Shown: positions 25,646-36,198 of the stretch, one piece after another
How positions within the stretch are numbered: the first letter of the stretch is position 1
How the letters are laid out: each line of letters opens with the position of its first letter
From: Wenzhouxiangella sp.
GTDB lineage: Bacteria; Pseudomonadota; Gammaproteobacteria; Xanthomonadales; Wenzhouxiangellaceae
Length of the DNA: 64,000 nucleotides
Assembly (NCBI GenBank): GCA_007118895.1
Contig: SKQS01000008.1
Coordinates: forward strand, 1 to 64,000
Direction: 5' to 3'
Made by a program: the position numbers and the translations under genes
The notes under the pieces: model-generated
What the model saw: the letters and a program-made list of their open reading frames with translations, nothing else
Database searches by the model: none
Told to the model about the DNA's origin: nothing

Positions 25646-26838
25646 AGCGACTGCTTATCATCATCGCTGTATTGCTGGCGCTGGTGGCGATGGCCTTCAT
25701 CGCGCCGACCCTGCTGGACGATCCCGGGTACGTGCTGCTTGATATCGGTCGCTGGCGGATCGAGATGTCAGTGCTGGTTCTGGTCGGCGTTGTGTTGTTG
25801 ATCTGGGTAGTTCTTTCGATTGCCAGCGGGTTGTTTCGGTTACCAGGACGCGCCGCCAGGCGCCTGCGCCAACGACGTGCGCGCAAGCAGATGGAGACCG
25901 GCCTGCTGGCGCTGACCGAGGGAGACTGGGAGCGCGCCGAGAAGTCGCTGGCCAGGGCGCTGTCGTACCGCTCTTCGACTGTTGGACTGCTGGCCGCGGC
26001 GCGCGCAGCGCAGGGCCGGGCCGATCCCGAGCGGCGCGATGCCTGGCTTGCGCTGGCTGATTCGCGCTTCGGCAAGCGCCATTTCGTGACTGGACTGGCC
26101 CGGGCCAGACTGCTGATCGGCGAGGGGCGGATCGATGAGGCCATTCCCGTGCTCGAAGAGTTGCACCTGCGCAAGCGTCGGCATGCCGGTGTTCTCAGGC
26201 TTCTGCTTCAGGCCTACCAGGAGCAGGATCGCTGGCGCGAGGTGCGTTATCTGATCAAGCCGCTGCAGAAAGCGGGCGTGATCGATCGTGATCGCGCCGA
26301 TGAATTGACTGGGCTGGCGGCAGCGCGCGAACTTGGCGCAAGCAGCGATATCGGCGAGCTGGAAGCGGCCTGGCGCGATCTCCGAAGGCGTCTGCGCAAG
26401 CGCCCGGAAGTCGTCGAGGCCATGGCCCGGCGAGCGATTGACCTTGGCCGGCCTGACCTCGGCGAGCCGGCGCTGCGGGCACTGATTGACAACGAGCCGC
26501 ATCCCGATGCGCTGAGGCTGTATGCCTACACCGACGACAGTGGGCGTGCCGGAAGAATTCGTCACTGCGAGCGCTGGCTGGACAGTCACCCCGAGGACGG
26601 TGCACTGCAGTTGACGCTGGGAATGCTGTACCTGGACGATCGGCAGTATGATCGCGCCCAGGAGCTGCTGGAGCAGGCTGTCCGTCGCCAGCCGGAAAGT
26701 GAAGCCTATGCGGCGCTGGGTCGCGTGCTCGACCGGGCCGGACGCCTCGAGGCAGCCGCCCAGTGCTATCGCAATGCGCTTAGACTCAAGTCTGGCCGGG
26801 CAGCAGAGCCGCTGCTGCCACCGGCCGGCGAAGCCTGA
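25642..26838 (+). CDS. hemY: HemY, TPR-containing heme-biosynthesis-associated membrane protein
   Basis: 398 residues from GTG 25642, which overlaps the hemX TGA. Two membrane helices open the protein (VKRLLIIIAVLLALVAMAFI and VLVLVGVVLLIWVVLSIA). Helical repeats of TPR type follow, such as ALTEGDWERAEKSLARAL and LGMLYLDDRQYDRAQELLEQAVRRQPESEAYAALG split over the last third. The family is linked to heme synthesis by gene position; a direct role has not been shown. It converges on the ferredoxin reductase gene, with adjoining ends. Confidence 0.92.
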   Translation: MKRLLIIIAVLLALVAMAFIAPTLLDDPGYVLLDIGRWRIEMSVLVLVGVVLLIWVVLSIASGLFRLPGRAARRLRQRRARKQMETGLLALTEGDWERAEKSLARALSYRSSTVGLLAAARAAQGRADPERRDAWLALADSRFGKRHFVTGLARARLLIGEGRIDEAIPVLEELHLRKRRHAGVLRLLLQAYQEQDRWREVRYLIKPLQKAGVIDRDRADELTGLAAARELGASSDIGELEAAWRDLRRRLRKRPEVVEAMARRAIDLGRPDLGEPALRALIDNEPHPDALRLYAYTDDSGRAGRIRHCERWLDSHPEDGALQLTLGMLYLDDRQYDRAQELLEQAVRRQPESEAYAALGRVLDRAGRLEAAAQCYRNALRLKSGRAAEPLLPPAGEA

Positions 26839-27864
26839 TCAGTCCTTCAGGCCCAGCCGCTTGTGCATGATCGGGCTGGTGGTGGTGTACTGCACGAACT
26901 GCCTTGCCTCCGGATCAAGGTGCTTCTGAACCGCGAACGCAGCCAGAGCCGCCTCGTGGAAGCCGGACAGGATCAGCTTCTTCTTGCCCGGGTAGGTATT
27001 GATGTCGCCGACGGCAAATACTCCCGGGATCGAGGTCTGAAATTTCTCGGTATCGACCTGGATCTGCTTTTTCTCGATCTCCAGCGACCAGTCAGCGATC
27101 GGCCCGAGGTTGGGCGCCAGGCCCCAGAACACCAGCGCCGCATCGCACTCGATGCGTGATCTTTCGCGCTCGAGGTTGATGATTTCAAGTGCCGTCAGCC
27201 GTCCCTCATCGGCGTGCATTTCATTGATGATGCCCTGATGTTCGCGCATCCGGCCGGCTGCTGCCAGCTGTTTCATCTTCTCTACCGATGCCGGCTGAGC
27301 CCGATACTCTCTGCGGCGATGGATCAGGTCGATTGACTCTGCCACGTCGATCAGATCCAGTGTCCAGTCCAGCGCCGAGTCACCGCCGCCGAGAATCGCC
27401 AGGCGCTTGCCGGCGAAGGATTGACGATCGGTGACCTTGTAGTGAATGTGGGCCGGATCGACCTGTTCCAGCCCCTTGGCCCGCAGACGCCGCGGTTGAA
27501 AGGCGCCCAGCCCGGCAGCGATAATGACCGCACCTGCATTGATCCGGGTGCCGGTCGAAGTGCTTATAGAGAATCGTCCGTCATCGTCGATCTTGAAGGA
27601 GTCGACCTGCTGGCCGAGGTGAAACCCGGGGTTGAAGGGACTGATCTGCTCCATCAGCTTGTCGATCAGTTCCTGCGCGCCGATCACCGGCCAGGCCGGG
27701 ATATCGTAGATTGGCTTTTCCGGGTACAGCTCGGCGCATTGGCCACCGACCTGTGGCAGGCTGTCGACCACTTCAGCCTTCAGGCCGAGCAGGCCCAGCT
27801 CGAAGACCTGGAACAGGCCGACCGGGCCGGCACCGACGATAACGGCATCGGTTGTGATGGTCAT
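26839..27864 (-). CDS. Ferredoxin/flavodoxin--NADP+ reductase, thioredoxin-reductase type
   Basis: 341 residues from ATG 27864; TTG 27870 is an in-frame alternative, but AGGAA is better spaced for the ATG. The FAD motif is [17 protein letters not shown], the NADP motif is [13 protein letters not shown], and the FAD-binding end is [17 protein letters not shown]. There is no CxxC redox pair, which separates it from thioredoxin reductase and matches the YumC-type ferredoxin reductases. It would pass electrons between NADPH and ferredoxin or flavodoxin. The gene is divergent from ung. Confidence 0.9.
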   Translation of the reverse strand: MTITTDAVIVGAGPVGLFQVFELGLLGLKAEVVDSLPQVGGQCAELYPEKPIYDIPAWPVIGAQELIDKLMEQISPFNPGFHLGQQVDSFKIDDDGRFSISTSTGTRINAGAVIIAAGLGAFQPRRLRAKGLEQVDPAHIHYKVTDRQSFAGKRLAILGGGDSALDWTLDLIDVAESIDLIHRRREYRAQPASVEKMKQLAAAGRMREHQGIINEMHADEGRLTALEIINLERERSRIECDAALVFWGLAPNLGPIADWSLEIEKKQIQVDTEKFQTSIPGVFAVGDINTYPGKKKLILSGFHEAALAAFAVQKHLDPEARQFVQYTTTSPIMHKRLGLKD

Positions 27865-27933
27865 TGGCAAGAGATTCCTGGATTGGTGATATCGGGTAAA
27901 CCGCGATCATGTTACATGGAGACCATCGACCGA

Positions 27934-28617
27934 ATGTCCAAGCCTCGCCAGGTTAAAATCCACCCCGAGTGGCGCCAGGCCCTGGCGACCGAGTTCGAGC
28001 AACCGTACATGAGCCAGCTGCGCGACTTCCTGCTGGAAAGGAAACGTGCCGGGGCTCGCATTTACCCGCCGGGTGAGCTGATCTTCAATGCCCTGGATTC
28101 CACGCCGCCATCACGGGTCAGGGTAGTCGTTCTGGGCCAGGACCCCTACCACGGCCCGGGTCAGGCCCATGGCCTGTGCTTCTCGGTCCGTCCGGGGGTG
28201 CCCAAGCCGCCGTCGCTAGTCAATATTTTCAAGGAATTGCAGGAGGATCTGTCCATCAATGCTCCGGAACATGGTTGTCTGCAGCGTTGGGCCGAGCAGG
28301 GCGTGCTGCTGCTTAACGCGGTGTTGACGGTGGAACAGGGTCGGGCAGGCGCTCACCAGGGAAAGGGCTGGGAAAGATTCACCGATGCCGTCATCGATCA
28401 TGTCAATGGCAGTGCCTTGCCGGTGGTTTTCATGCTCTGGGGCAGCCTGGCCCAGCGCAAGGGCGCGGCCATAGACAACGCGCGCCACCTGGTCCTGAAA
28501 GCGCCACATCCCTCGCCGCTTTCCGCTCACCGCGGTTTTTTTGGTTGCCGGCACTTTTCCAGGGCGAACCAGTGGCTTGAGCAGCAGGGTCGGGGAGCCG
28601 TGGACTGGCGCTTGTGA
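27934..28617 (+). CDS. ung: Uracil-DNA glycosylase, family 1
   Basis: 227 residues from ATG 27934 ([13 protein letters not shown]); ATG 27916 is possible and would add six residues. The catalytic motif is [21 protein letters not shown], with aspartate in GQDPYHG. The DNA-clamp motif is [16 protein letters not shown]. It removes uracil from DNA to start base-excision repair. The size and order of motifs match E. coli Ung closely. It lies 54 bases before the NYN-domain gene on the same strand. Confidence 0.97.
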   Translation: MSKPRQVKIHPEWRQALATEFEQPYMSQLRDFLLERKRAGARIYPPGELIFNALDSTPPSRVRVVVLGQDPYHGPGQAHGLCFSVRPGVPKPPSLVNIFKELQEDLSINAPEHGCLQRWAEQGVLLLNAVLTVEQGRAGAHQGKGWERFTDAVIDHVNGSALPVVFMLWGSLAQRKGAAIDNARHLVLKAPHPSPLSAHRGFFGCRHFSRANQWLEQQGRGAVDWRL

Positions 28618-28671
28618 TGCCGCCCCCCAGCGGTGGTATGCTGCCTGCTTTAAATTCTGGGGAATCAAGCA

Positions 28672-29484
28672 ATGTCCCACGGCTCCACGGCCCGCAACCT
28701 GGCGTTGTTCTGCGACTTCGAGAACATCGCGCTGGGCGTGCGTGACATCAATGTCTCGGCCTTCGACATCAAGAAGGTTCTGGAGCGGCTGCTGCTCAAG
28801 GGCAATATCGTGGTCAAGAAAGCCTATTGCGACTGGGGGCGCTACCGGGAGTTCAAGCCGTCGATGCACGAGGCTGCTTTCGAATTGATCGATATCCCCC
28901 ACCTGCGCCAGTCGGGCAAGAACTCGGCCGATATCCGCATGGTGGTCGATGCGCTGGATCTGTGCTACACCAAGTCACATGTCGATACTTTCGTGATCAT
29001 CAGCGGCGACTCGGATTTTTCACCATTGGTCAGCAAGCTGCGGGAAAACAACAAGCTGGTGATTGGCGTAGGCGTCAAGAGTTCGACATCGGACCTGCTC
29101 ACTTCCAACTGCGACGAATTCATCTTCTACGACGACCTGATTCGCAAGGAAGCCCGCAAGACCGAGCGCAGCAAGAAGAAGAAGGCCAAAAAGAAGACCG
29201 CCAAGAGCAGTGCGCGCAGCGAGGATGACAAGCAACAGGAGGCCATCGACCTGGTCATGGGCACGGCCGAGGCGCTGTTCGAGGAGCGCGATGCCGAGGA
29301 AAAAATCTGGGGCTCGATGGTCAAGCAGGCGCTGAAGCGTCGCAAGCCGGGTTTCAATGAGAGTTACCACGGATTTCGAAGCTTCAGTGAGCTGCTCAAG
29401 GCCTGTGAGCAGCGCAAGCTGCTGACCCTGCTGCATGACGACAAGTCAGGCGGCTATATCATCACCTCGCTGCAGGGAGACTGA
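28672..29484 (+). CDS. NYN-domain (LabA-like) protein with OST-HTH/LOTUS domain
   Basis: 270 residues. The NYN nuclease-like domain has LALFCDFENIALG, ADIRMVVDALDL and FVIISGDSDFSPLVSKL, whose aspartates would form a PIN-like metal site. A lysine-rich linker follows (TERSKKKKAKKKTAKS), then a C-terminal OST-HTH/LOTUS domain (GSMVKQALKRRKPGFNESYHGFRSFSELLKAC). LOTUS domains bind RNA, including G-quadruplexes, so an RNA-handling role is likely but unproven. It stands between ung and a convergent mscS-type gene, with a strong hairpin right after its stop. Confidence 0.9.
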   Translation: MSHGSTARNLALFCDFENIALGVRDINVSAFDIKKVLERLLLKGNIVVKKAYCDWGRYREFKPSMHEAAFELIDIPHLRQSGKNSADIRMVVDALDLCYTKSHVDTFVIISGDSDFSPLVSKLRENNKLVIGVGVKSSTSDLLTSNCDEFIFYDDLIRKEARKTERSKKKKAKKKTAKSSARSEDDKQQEAIDLVMGTAEALFEERDAEEKIWGSMVKQALKRRKPGFNESYHGFRSFSELLKACEQRKLLTLLHDDKSGGYIITSLQGD

Positions 29485-29504
29485 GCCCGGGCAGAAGCCC
29501 GGGC
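29485..29504. terminator. Strong GC hairpin between convergent genes
   Basis: Two GCCCGGGC arms (29485-29492 and 29497-29504) flank the loop AGAA, immediately after the TGA of the NYN gene and 22 bases before the stop of the opposing mscS-type gene. It could end both transcripts, but no T run follows on either strand, so intrinsic termination would be weak. Confidence 0.55.
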
Positions 29505-29525
29505 CACAATCATCCAGTACAGCAT

Positions 29526-30344
29526 TCAGGCAGCGTCCTTCTGATGCAGATGGACGTCTCGCTGCGGGAACGGAATCGAGCAACCGGATTGCTCCAGTGC
29601 GACCTTGATCTGCTCCATCAGCTCCGAGCGCACGACCCAGAAATCGGCCGAGTTGACCCAGGGGCGCACGGCAAAATCCACGCTGGAGTCACCCAGGTCC
29701 ATCAGCATGATGACCGGCTCCGGATCGTCAAGCACCTTTTCATGCTTTTCAAGCACTTCGGCGATGGTCTTCCGAGCCACTTTGAGGTCGTCGCCGTAAT
29801 CCACGCCGATGATCAGGTCTATGCGACGGGTGTCGTAGGCAGAGTAGTTGGTGATCGACCCGGAAGTAATCGCGCTGTTGGGCACGATTACATGACGGTT
29901 GTCAGGAGTTTTCAACTCGGTGTGGAAAATGCCGACCGCCTGTACGGTGCCGGAAACACCGCCTGCCTCGACGAAGTGTCCGCGAGTGAAGGGCCTGAAG
30001 GCAACCAGCATGACCCCGGATGCGAAGTTGCTCAGGCTGCTTTGAAGTGCCAGTCCCACCGCCAGTGCGGCGCCACCAAGTATGGCAATCAGCGGAGTGA
30101 CCGCGATACCCAGTGATCCCAGCGCAACCAGAATCACCGAGATCAGCAGGATGGCGTAGACAATGCGGCCGAGAAAACCGGTCAGCATCTCGTCCATGCC
30201 GCGCGCGTTGAGCGTGCGGCGCATGGTCTTGACGATAAAGCGTGACAGCCAGCGCCCGATGATGAAGATCAGCAGGGCGCCAAGTACGTTCCACGCCAGC
30301 GCCAGGCCGTCGGCCAATTCGAATTCCGAAATCAGTTGTTCCAT
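29526..30344 (-). CDS. MscS-type mechanosensitive channel
   Basis: 272 residues with three membrane helices. TM3 is the glycine/alanine-rich pore helix (AILGGAALAVGLALQSSLSNFASGVML), followed by the beta domain (FRPFTRGHFVEAGGVSGTVQAVGIFHTEL). The size is close to E. coli MscS (286). It opens on hypo-osmotic shock to release solutes. It is the last gene on the strand after the branched-chain catabolism run, 42 bases below the small YbjN-like gene. Confidence 0.94.
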   Translation of the reverse strand: MEQLISEFELADGLALAWNVLGALLIFIIGRWLSRFIVKTMRRTLNARGMDEMLTGFLGRIVYAILLISVILVALGSLGIAVTPLIAILGGAALAVGLALQSSLSNFASGVMLVAFRPFTRGHFVEAGGVSGTVQAVGIFHTELKTPDNRHVIVPNSAITSGSITNYSAYDTRRIDLIIGVDYGDDLKVARKTIAEVLEKHEKVLDDPEPVIMLMDLGDSSVDFAVRPWVNSADFWVVRSELMEQIKVALEQSGCSIPFPQRDVHLHQKDAA

Positions 30345-30386
30345 GTTGTTCTCCCTGTGGCCGGAGGCTTGAAGGCCCCCTGATGA

Positions 30387-30794
30387 TCAAAACCAGTCCC
30401 CGCCCCTGGTCAGTGTCTGCTCGATATTGTCTCCCAGCTCGGCGATGCGGGTAATGTAATAGTCGAGTATCGATTCACTGATGGCCGAGTAGCTCAAGTT
30501 TTCACACAGCTTCAGGAAGGCCACACCTTCCATGTCGCCGACCGCAAGATAGCCGGTGCGCAGCATCATGTTCACCCGCAGACACTTCTCGGCATCATGA
30601 GCACCCAGCGGAGCGACCGTGGTCTCTATACGCAGGAACCGGCGACCATCCGGCCCCTTGAGTTCGGCCAGAAACACGCTCTGGCGGCGGCCGGATTTGC
30701 CGGCAGGTACCTCCAGACCGAGCATGAATGGCTCTTCGTGAACGATTTGAAAACGCGACTTGATGTGACTCTGGATGGCGGCGAAGGTTTCCAT
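30387..30794 (-). CDS. Small hypothetical protein, possibly YbjN/chaperone-like
   Basis: 135 residues from ATG 30794, coupled to the SDR stop as TGATG. The alternating sheet and helix pattern (FQIVHEEPFMLGLEVPA, SVFLAELKGPDGRRFLRIETTV, LRVNMMLRTGYLAVGD, CENLSYSAISESILDYYI) resembles the type III chaperone/YbjN fold. I only infer this from the pattern. No catalytic residues are evident. Tight coupling to the SDR suggests it was co-opted into the operon. Confidence 0.7.
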   Translation of the reverse strand: METFAAIQSHIKSRFQIVHEEPFMLGLEVPAGKSGRRQSVFLAELKGPDGRRFLRIETTVAPLGAHDAEKCLRVNMMLRTGYLAVGDMEGVAFLKLCENLSYSAISESILDYYITRIAELGDNIEQTLTRGGDWF

Positions 30795-31564
30795 CACTTG
30801 GGTTCCAGGCGAATTGCGCCATCGAGGCGGATGACACTGCCGTTGAAATAGCCGTTTTCGATGATGTGGGCAACCAGTTCGGCAAACTCGGCAGGTCGCC
30901 CCAGGCGCTTGGGAAAAGGCACCGAGGCGGCCAGCGCCTCCTGAACATGCTCAGGCATGACATCAGCCATAGGGGTCAGAAATATACCCGGCGCGATGGT
31001 CATTACCCTCACACCGATGCGGGTGAATTCGCGGGCCAGCGGCAAGGTCATACCGACCACGCCGCCCTTGGATGCCGAGTAGGCAGCCTGTCCGATCTGT
31101 CCTTCATAGGCGGCGACCGACGCGGTGTTGACGATGACTCCGCGCTCGCCATCGACTCCGGGCTCATTGTTCTCCATGCGCGCTGCCGCCGCCTTGATCA
31201 CATTGAAGGTGCCGACCAGGTTGACCATCACGGTGGTGCTGAAACGCTCCAGCGGCATCGGGCCCTCGCGGCCCAGCACCCGCCCGGCGCCCAGGATGCC
31301 GGCGCAGTTGACGTTGACATTCAGCGTGCCCAGCCAGTCGGTGGCTGCATCCACCGTGTCGGTCACGGCCTGCTCGCTGGTCACATCGACCTTGAAGAAG
31401 CGCGCCTTGTCCGATCCCAGGTGGTCAATGACTTTCGTGCCGGCCTCCTGGTTGACATCGGCCAGCGCAACTCTGCCGCCGGATGCCACCAGGTGCTCAG
31501 CCACGGCCAGTCCAAGTCCCGACACGCCCCCGGTAATCAGGGCGCGCGATTGCTCAAGTTTCAT
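30794..31564 (-). CDS. Short-chain dehydrogenase, 3-hydroxyacyl-CoA dehydrogenase type II-like
   Basis: 256 residues. NAD site ITGGVSGLGLAVAEHL, NCAGILG, and the active site serine plus Y-x-x-x-K in AAYSASKGG. Its length and the inserted segment AARMENNEPGVDGERGVIVNTAS match HSD10 (17-beta-HSD10/short-chain 3-hydroxyacyl-CoA dehydrogenase). HSD10 relatives oxidise 2-methyl-3-hydroxybutyryl-CoA in isoleucine breakdown, which fits the neighbouring thiolase. The start overlaps the HMG-CoA lyase end by 11 bases. Confidence 0.9.
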   Translation of the reverse strand: MKLEQSRALITGGVSGLGLAVAEHLVASGGRVALADVNQEAGTKVIDHLGSDKARFFKVDVTSEQAVTDTVDAATDWLGTLNVNVNCAGILGAGRVLGREGPMPLERFSTTVMVNLVGTFNVIKAAAARMENNEPGVDGERGVIVNTASVAAYEGQIGQAAYSASKGGVVGMTLPLAREFTRIGVRVMTIAPGIFLTPMADVMPEHVQEALAASVPFPKRLGRPAEFAELVAHIIENGYFNGSVIRLDGAIRLEPK

Positions 31565-32477
31565 GTACGTTTCCTGTTGGTGTGCGTTTCAGCCAGGCCT
31601 GACCGGCTCGGCTGCGCGGTCGGTCGAGCTGGCTGGTAATCCATTCGCCGGTTTCGGCGAGTTTCTGTAGATCGATGCCGGTCGCCATGCCCAGTCCGTC
31701 TAGCATGTAGACCAGGTCCTCGGTAGCGACATTGCCGGTTGCTCCTCGCGCATAGGGGCAACCGCCCAGGCCACCCACCGAGCTGTCAACCACGCGCACG
31801 CCGGCCTCCAGGCAGGCGTAGATGTTGGCCAGCGCCTGACCATAGGTATCGTGAAAGTGGATTGCCAGCTGCTCCATGGGGATGGATTCGGCAACCGAAC
31901 GCAGCATGCGTCGCGCGCTGGCTGGCGTGCCGACCCCGATGGTATCCCCCAGCGAGATTTCGTCGCAGCCTTCATCGAGCAGGGCCTCTGCCACCCGCAC
32001 TACATCGGCGATAGGTACTTCGCCCTGGTAGGGGCAGCCCAGTGTGCAGGAAACATAACCCCGCACCCGAACGGCATCCCGGCGGGCCAGGGCCATAACC
32101 GGCGCGAATCGAGCCAGCGATTCGTCGATGCTGCAGTTGATGTTCTTGCGATTGAAGGCCTCGGAAGCGGCAGTGAAAACCGCGATCTCGTCTGCACCAA
32201 CCGAGCGGGCTCGCTGATAACCCTGTTCATTGGGTACCAGCACCGGGTAGCACACGCCAGGCTTGCGCTTGAGCCCCGACATCACTGCCTCGGCGTCGGC
32301 AAGCTGGGGAATGGCCGGTGCGCGCACGAAGCTGGTTGCCTCGATAACCTTCAGCCCGGTTTTGGACAGACGGTGGATCAGCTCAAGCTTGATCTCGGTG
32401 GCGATCGCATAGGGCTCGTTTTGCAGACCGTCGCGCGGCCCGACTTCGACAACCTTGACTGCATCACCGGCGCTCAC
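31554..32477 (-). CDS. Hydroxymethylglutaryl-CoA lyase
   Basis: 307 residues. It begins VKVVEVGPRDGLQNEP and carries the family signature GGLGGCPYARGATGNVATED with the catalytic cysteine. EISLGDTIGVGTP and HFHDTYGQALANIYACLEAG hold the metal-binding residues. It splits HMG-CoA into acetyl-CoA and acetoacetate, the last step of leucine breakdown. The thiolase gene ends 18 bases upstream, and the SDR start lies inside its 3' end. Confidence 0.95.
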   Translation of the reverse strand: MSAGDAVKVVEVGPRDGLQNEPYAIATEIKLELIHRLSKTGLKVIEATSFVRAPAIPQLADAEAVMSGLKRKPGVCYPVLVPNEQGYQRARSVGADEIAVFTAASEAFNRKNINCSIDESLARFAPVMALARRDAVRVRGYVSCTLGCPYQGEVPIADVVRVAEALLDEGCDEISLGDTIGVGTPASARRMLRSVAESIPMEQLAIHFHDTYGQALANIYACLEAGVRVVDSSVGGLGGCPYARGATGNVATEDLVYMLDGLGMATGIDLQKLAETGEWITSQLDRPRSRAGQAWLKRTPTGNVHET

Positions 32478-32495
32478 GGTTGCCTGAAGCCGCCG

Positions 32496-33665
32496 TCAGT
32501 AAAGCTCGACAGCTACCGCCGTGGCTTCGCCGCCACCAATGCACAGCGAGGCCACCCCGGTCTTCTTGCCGTGAGCTTTCAGCGCATGAAGCAGGGTGAC
32601 CAGGATGCGTGCGCCGCTGGCGCCGATCGGGTGGCCCAGGGCGCAGGCGCCACCGTGGACATTGACTTTGGCGTGATCCAGCGACAGTTCGGACATTGCG
32701 GCCATGGTCACCGTGGCAAATGCTTCATTGATCTCGTACAGGTCGACCGTATCGGCGTGCCAGCCAGCCTGTTCGAGCACCTTCCGCATTGCGCCGACCG
32801 GGGCAGTGGTGAACCATTCCGGCTCCTGGGCATGGCCGGCATGGGCGACAATGCGGGCCAGCGGCTTCAGGCCCCGACGATCGGCCTCGGACTCGCTCAT
32901 CAGCACCAGCGCGGCTGCGCCGTCGGAAATCTTCGACGAGCTGGCTGCGGTAATGGTGCCGTCGCGGGCAAAGGCCGGGCGCAGGCTGGGCATTTTCTCG
33001 ATATTGCAGCGCGCCGGTTCCTCGTCGGTGTCTACCGTGGTGTCGCCGCGTCGGCTGGAGATTGTTACCGGGGCGATTTCCTCGGAGAAACGGCCCTCGG
33101 CAATCGCGGCATTGGCCCGCTCTACCGAGGCGCGGGAAAAGTCATCCTGCTGTTCGCGGGTGAAGCCATATCTGGCCACGCACTGCTCGCCGAAATGCCC
33201 CATCATGTTGCCGTCGTAAGGATTCTGCAGTCCGTCAAAGAACATGTGGTCAAGCAACTTGGCATGACCCATGCGCAGGCCTCTATCTACCAGGTAGGGT
33301 GCATTGGTCATCGACTCCATGCCCCCGGCAACAACGATGTTCGCAGAGCCGGTCCGGATCAGGTCATGGCCGAACATCACCGCCTTCATGCCCGATCCGC
33401 ACACCTTGTTGATCGTGGTGCAGCCGACTTGCAGCGGCAGTTCGGCGCCCAGGGCGGCCTGGCGGGCCGGCGCCTGGCCGGCGCCGGCCGGGAGCACGCA
33501 GCCCATGATCACTTCATTGATGTCGGAACCGTCGATACCGGCATCTGCAACGGCTGCAGCAATGGCCTGTGAGCCCAGCGCAGGCGCCTTCAAGGCGGAA
33601 AACTGGCCCTGGAAGGAACCAATGGCGGTTCGCCGGGCGGCGACGATAACGATGCTGTCTGTCAT
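32496..33665 (-). CDS. Acetyl-CoA acetyltransferase (thiolase)
   Basis: 389 residues. The acyl-enzyme cysteine is in TTINKVCGSGMKAVM, the catalytic histidine in NVHGGACALGHPIGASGARI and the second cysteine in ASLCIGGGEATAVAVE. It could make or cleave acetoacetyl-CoA, and in isoleucine breakdown could cleave 2-methylacetoacetyl-CoA to acetyl-CoA and propionyl-CoA. It lies between isovaleryl-CoA dehydrogenase and HMG-CoA lyase, which favours a catabolic role. Confidence 0.94.
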   Translation of the reverse strand: MTDSIVIVAARRTAIGSFQGQFSALKAPALGSQAIAAAVADAGIDGSDINEVIMGCVLPAGAGQAPARQAALGAELPLQVGCTTINKVCGSGMKAVMFGHDLIRTGSANIVVAGGMESMTNAPYLVDRGLRMGHAKLLDHMFFDGLQNPYDGNMMGHFGEQCVARYGFTREQQDDFSRASVERANAAIAEGRFSEEIAPVTISSRRGDTTVDTDEEPARCNIEKMPSLRPAFARDGTITAASSSKISDGAAALVLMSESEADRRGLKPLARIVAHAGHAQEPEWFTTAPVGAMRKVLEQAGWHADTVDLYEINEAFATVTMAAMSELSLDHAKVNVHGGACALGHPIGASGARILVTLLHALKAHGKKTGVASLCIGGGEATAVAVELY

Positions 33666-33721
33666 GATCCGATCCCGCTTGTGTCTCGTGTAGAAATTGA
33701 TTATCGCATGGCCGGGCGGGG

Positions 33722-34870
33722 TTACGCCCGACCCTCGACCAGCTCGCGCCCGATCAGCGTGCGTCGAATCTCGTTGGTGCCCGCACCTATGTCGTAGAGC
33801 TTGGCATCGCGCAGCAGCCGACCGGTCGGATACTCGTTGATGTAGCCGTTGCCGCCCAGCGCCTGGATGGCTTCCAAAGCGACCTGAACCGCGCTGGTCG
33901 AGGCGTGATACAGGCAGGCGGCGGCATCAACCCGCGAGTTGTTGCCGGCGTCGTAATCGGCGGCAACCTGGTAGGCGAAGCCGCGCGCCGACTGCAGCGC
34001 CGTGTAGACATCGCCGATCTTGGCCTGCATCAGCCCGAAATTGCCCAGCGGACGGTCAAACTGCTTGCGTTCGCGCACGTAGGGCAGGATCTGTTCCAGG
34101 CAGGCCTGCATGATGCCGATCGGACCACCGGAGAGCACGAGTCGCTCTGAGTTCAGGCCCGACATCAGGATTTTGACGCCCTGGTTGACTTCGCCCAGCA
34201 CGTTTTCCTGAGGAATCTCGCAATTGTCGAACACCAGTTCGCAGGTATTGGAGCCGCGCATTCCCAGCTTGTCCAGTTTCTGCGCCCGACGGAATCCAGG
34301 GAAGTCGCCTTCAATCAGAAACGCTGTAACCGAGCGCGAGCCGGCGTCCTTGCCGGCGGTGCGCATGTAGCACAGCACCACGTCGGCTTCCGGTCCGTTG
34401 GTTATCCACATCTTGGAACCGTTGGCCACCCAGACATCACCGTGCTTCTCGGCCTTGCAGCGCATCGAGCCGACCACGTCGGAGCCTGCTCCCGGCTCGG
34501 ACATGGCCAAGGCACCCTTCCACTCGCCGCTGATCAGCCTGGGCAGAAACTTCTCGCGCTGGGCCGGTGAGGCATTGCGGAAGAGATTGTCCACGCAAAG
34601 GTTGGAGTGAGCGCCGTAGGACAGGCCCACCGAGGCCGAGGCGCGGGAGATTTCCTCCATCGCGACGAGGTGGGCGAGGTAGCCCATTTCGGCGCCGCCG
34701 TACTCGGACGGGATGGTGATGCCAAGCAGGCCCAGCTCGCCGAGCTCGGCCCAGAGCTCCTGCGGGAACTCGTTGCGCTCATCGATCTCGGCTGAGCGCG
34801 GCGCAATCGCCTCGTCGGCAAAGCGGCGAACAGTCTCGCGCAACAGTTCGATGTCTTCAGAAAGCCTCAT
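33722..34870 (-). CDS. Isovaleryl-CoA dehydrogenase
   Basis: 382 residues of the acyl-CoA dehydrogenase family. LSYGAHSNLCVDNL and NSERLVLSGGPIGIMQACLE match the isovaleryl branch, in which the catalytic glutamate sits in the second motif. AMSEPGAGSDVVGSM and WITNGPEADV contact FAD, and the end is GTNEIRRTLIGRELV. It converts isovaleryl-CoA to 3-methylcrotonyl-CoA. The next enzyme, methylcrotonyl-CoA carboxylase, is not in the window. Confidence 0.93.
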   Translation of the reverse strand: MRLSEDIELLRETVRRFADEAIAPRSAEIDERNEFPQELWAELGELGLLGITIPSEYGGAEMGYLAHLVAMEEISRASASVGLSYGAHSNLCVDNLFRNASPAQREKFLPRLISGEWKGALAMSEPGAGSDVVGSMRCKAEKHGDVWVANGSKMWITNGPEADVVLCYMRTAGKDAGSRSVTAFLIEGDFPGFRRAQKLDKLGMRGSNTCELVFDNCEIPQENVLGEVNQGVKILMSGLNSERLVLSGGPIGIMQACLEQILPYVRERKQFDRPLGNFGLMQAKIGDVYTALQSARGFAYQVAADYDAGNNSRVDAAACLYHASTSAVQVALEAIQALGGNGYINEYPTGRLLRDAKLYDIGAGTNEIRRTLIGRELVEGRA

Positions 34871-34940
34871 GCTGGAAAGTCCTGCTCTTCAAGCGTGAAT
34901 TGGCGGCCATGCGCCGTCCGTCATCCTCTTACCTCTTACC

Positions 34941-34964
34941 TTCTTCCCTTCTTCCCTTCTTCCC
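34941..34964. repeat. Short tandem repeat, 8-base unit TTCTTCCC, three copies
   Basis: Three perfect copies of TTCTTCCC lie in a pyrimidine-only stretch (about 34923-34975) between leucine dehydrogenase and isovaleryl-CoA dehydrogenase. The period of 8 matches the array at 2103-2222, although the sequence differs. It separates two genes of one catabolic run, so it lies in the mRNA if they are co-transcribed. Confidence 0.8.
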
Positions 34965-34975
34965 TATTCCCATCC

Positions 34976-36079
<1,104 letters not shown>

Positions 36080-36198
36080 TGACTATCCTCCAGGGCCTGC
36101 GCTTCTTTGTCGCAAGCGTTGTGGCCGGACCCCGATGTACCGGCCAAGAAAGTGTGAGAAGACCTGAGCCCGACGCTGCGTCCGGTCGGACGTGGACC

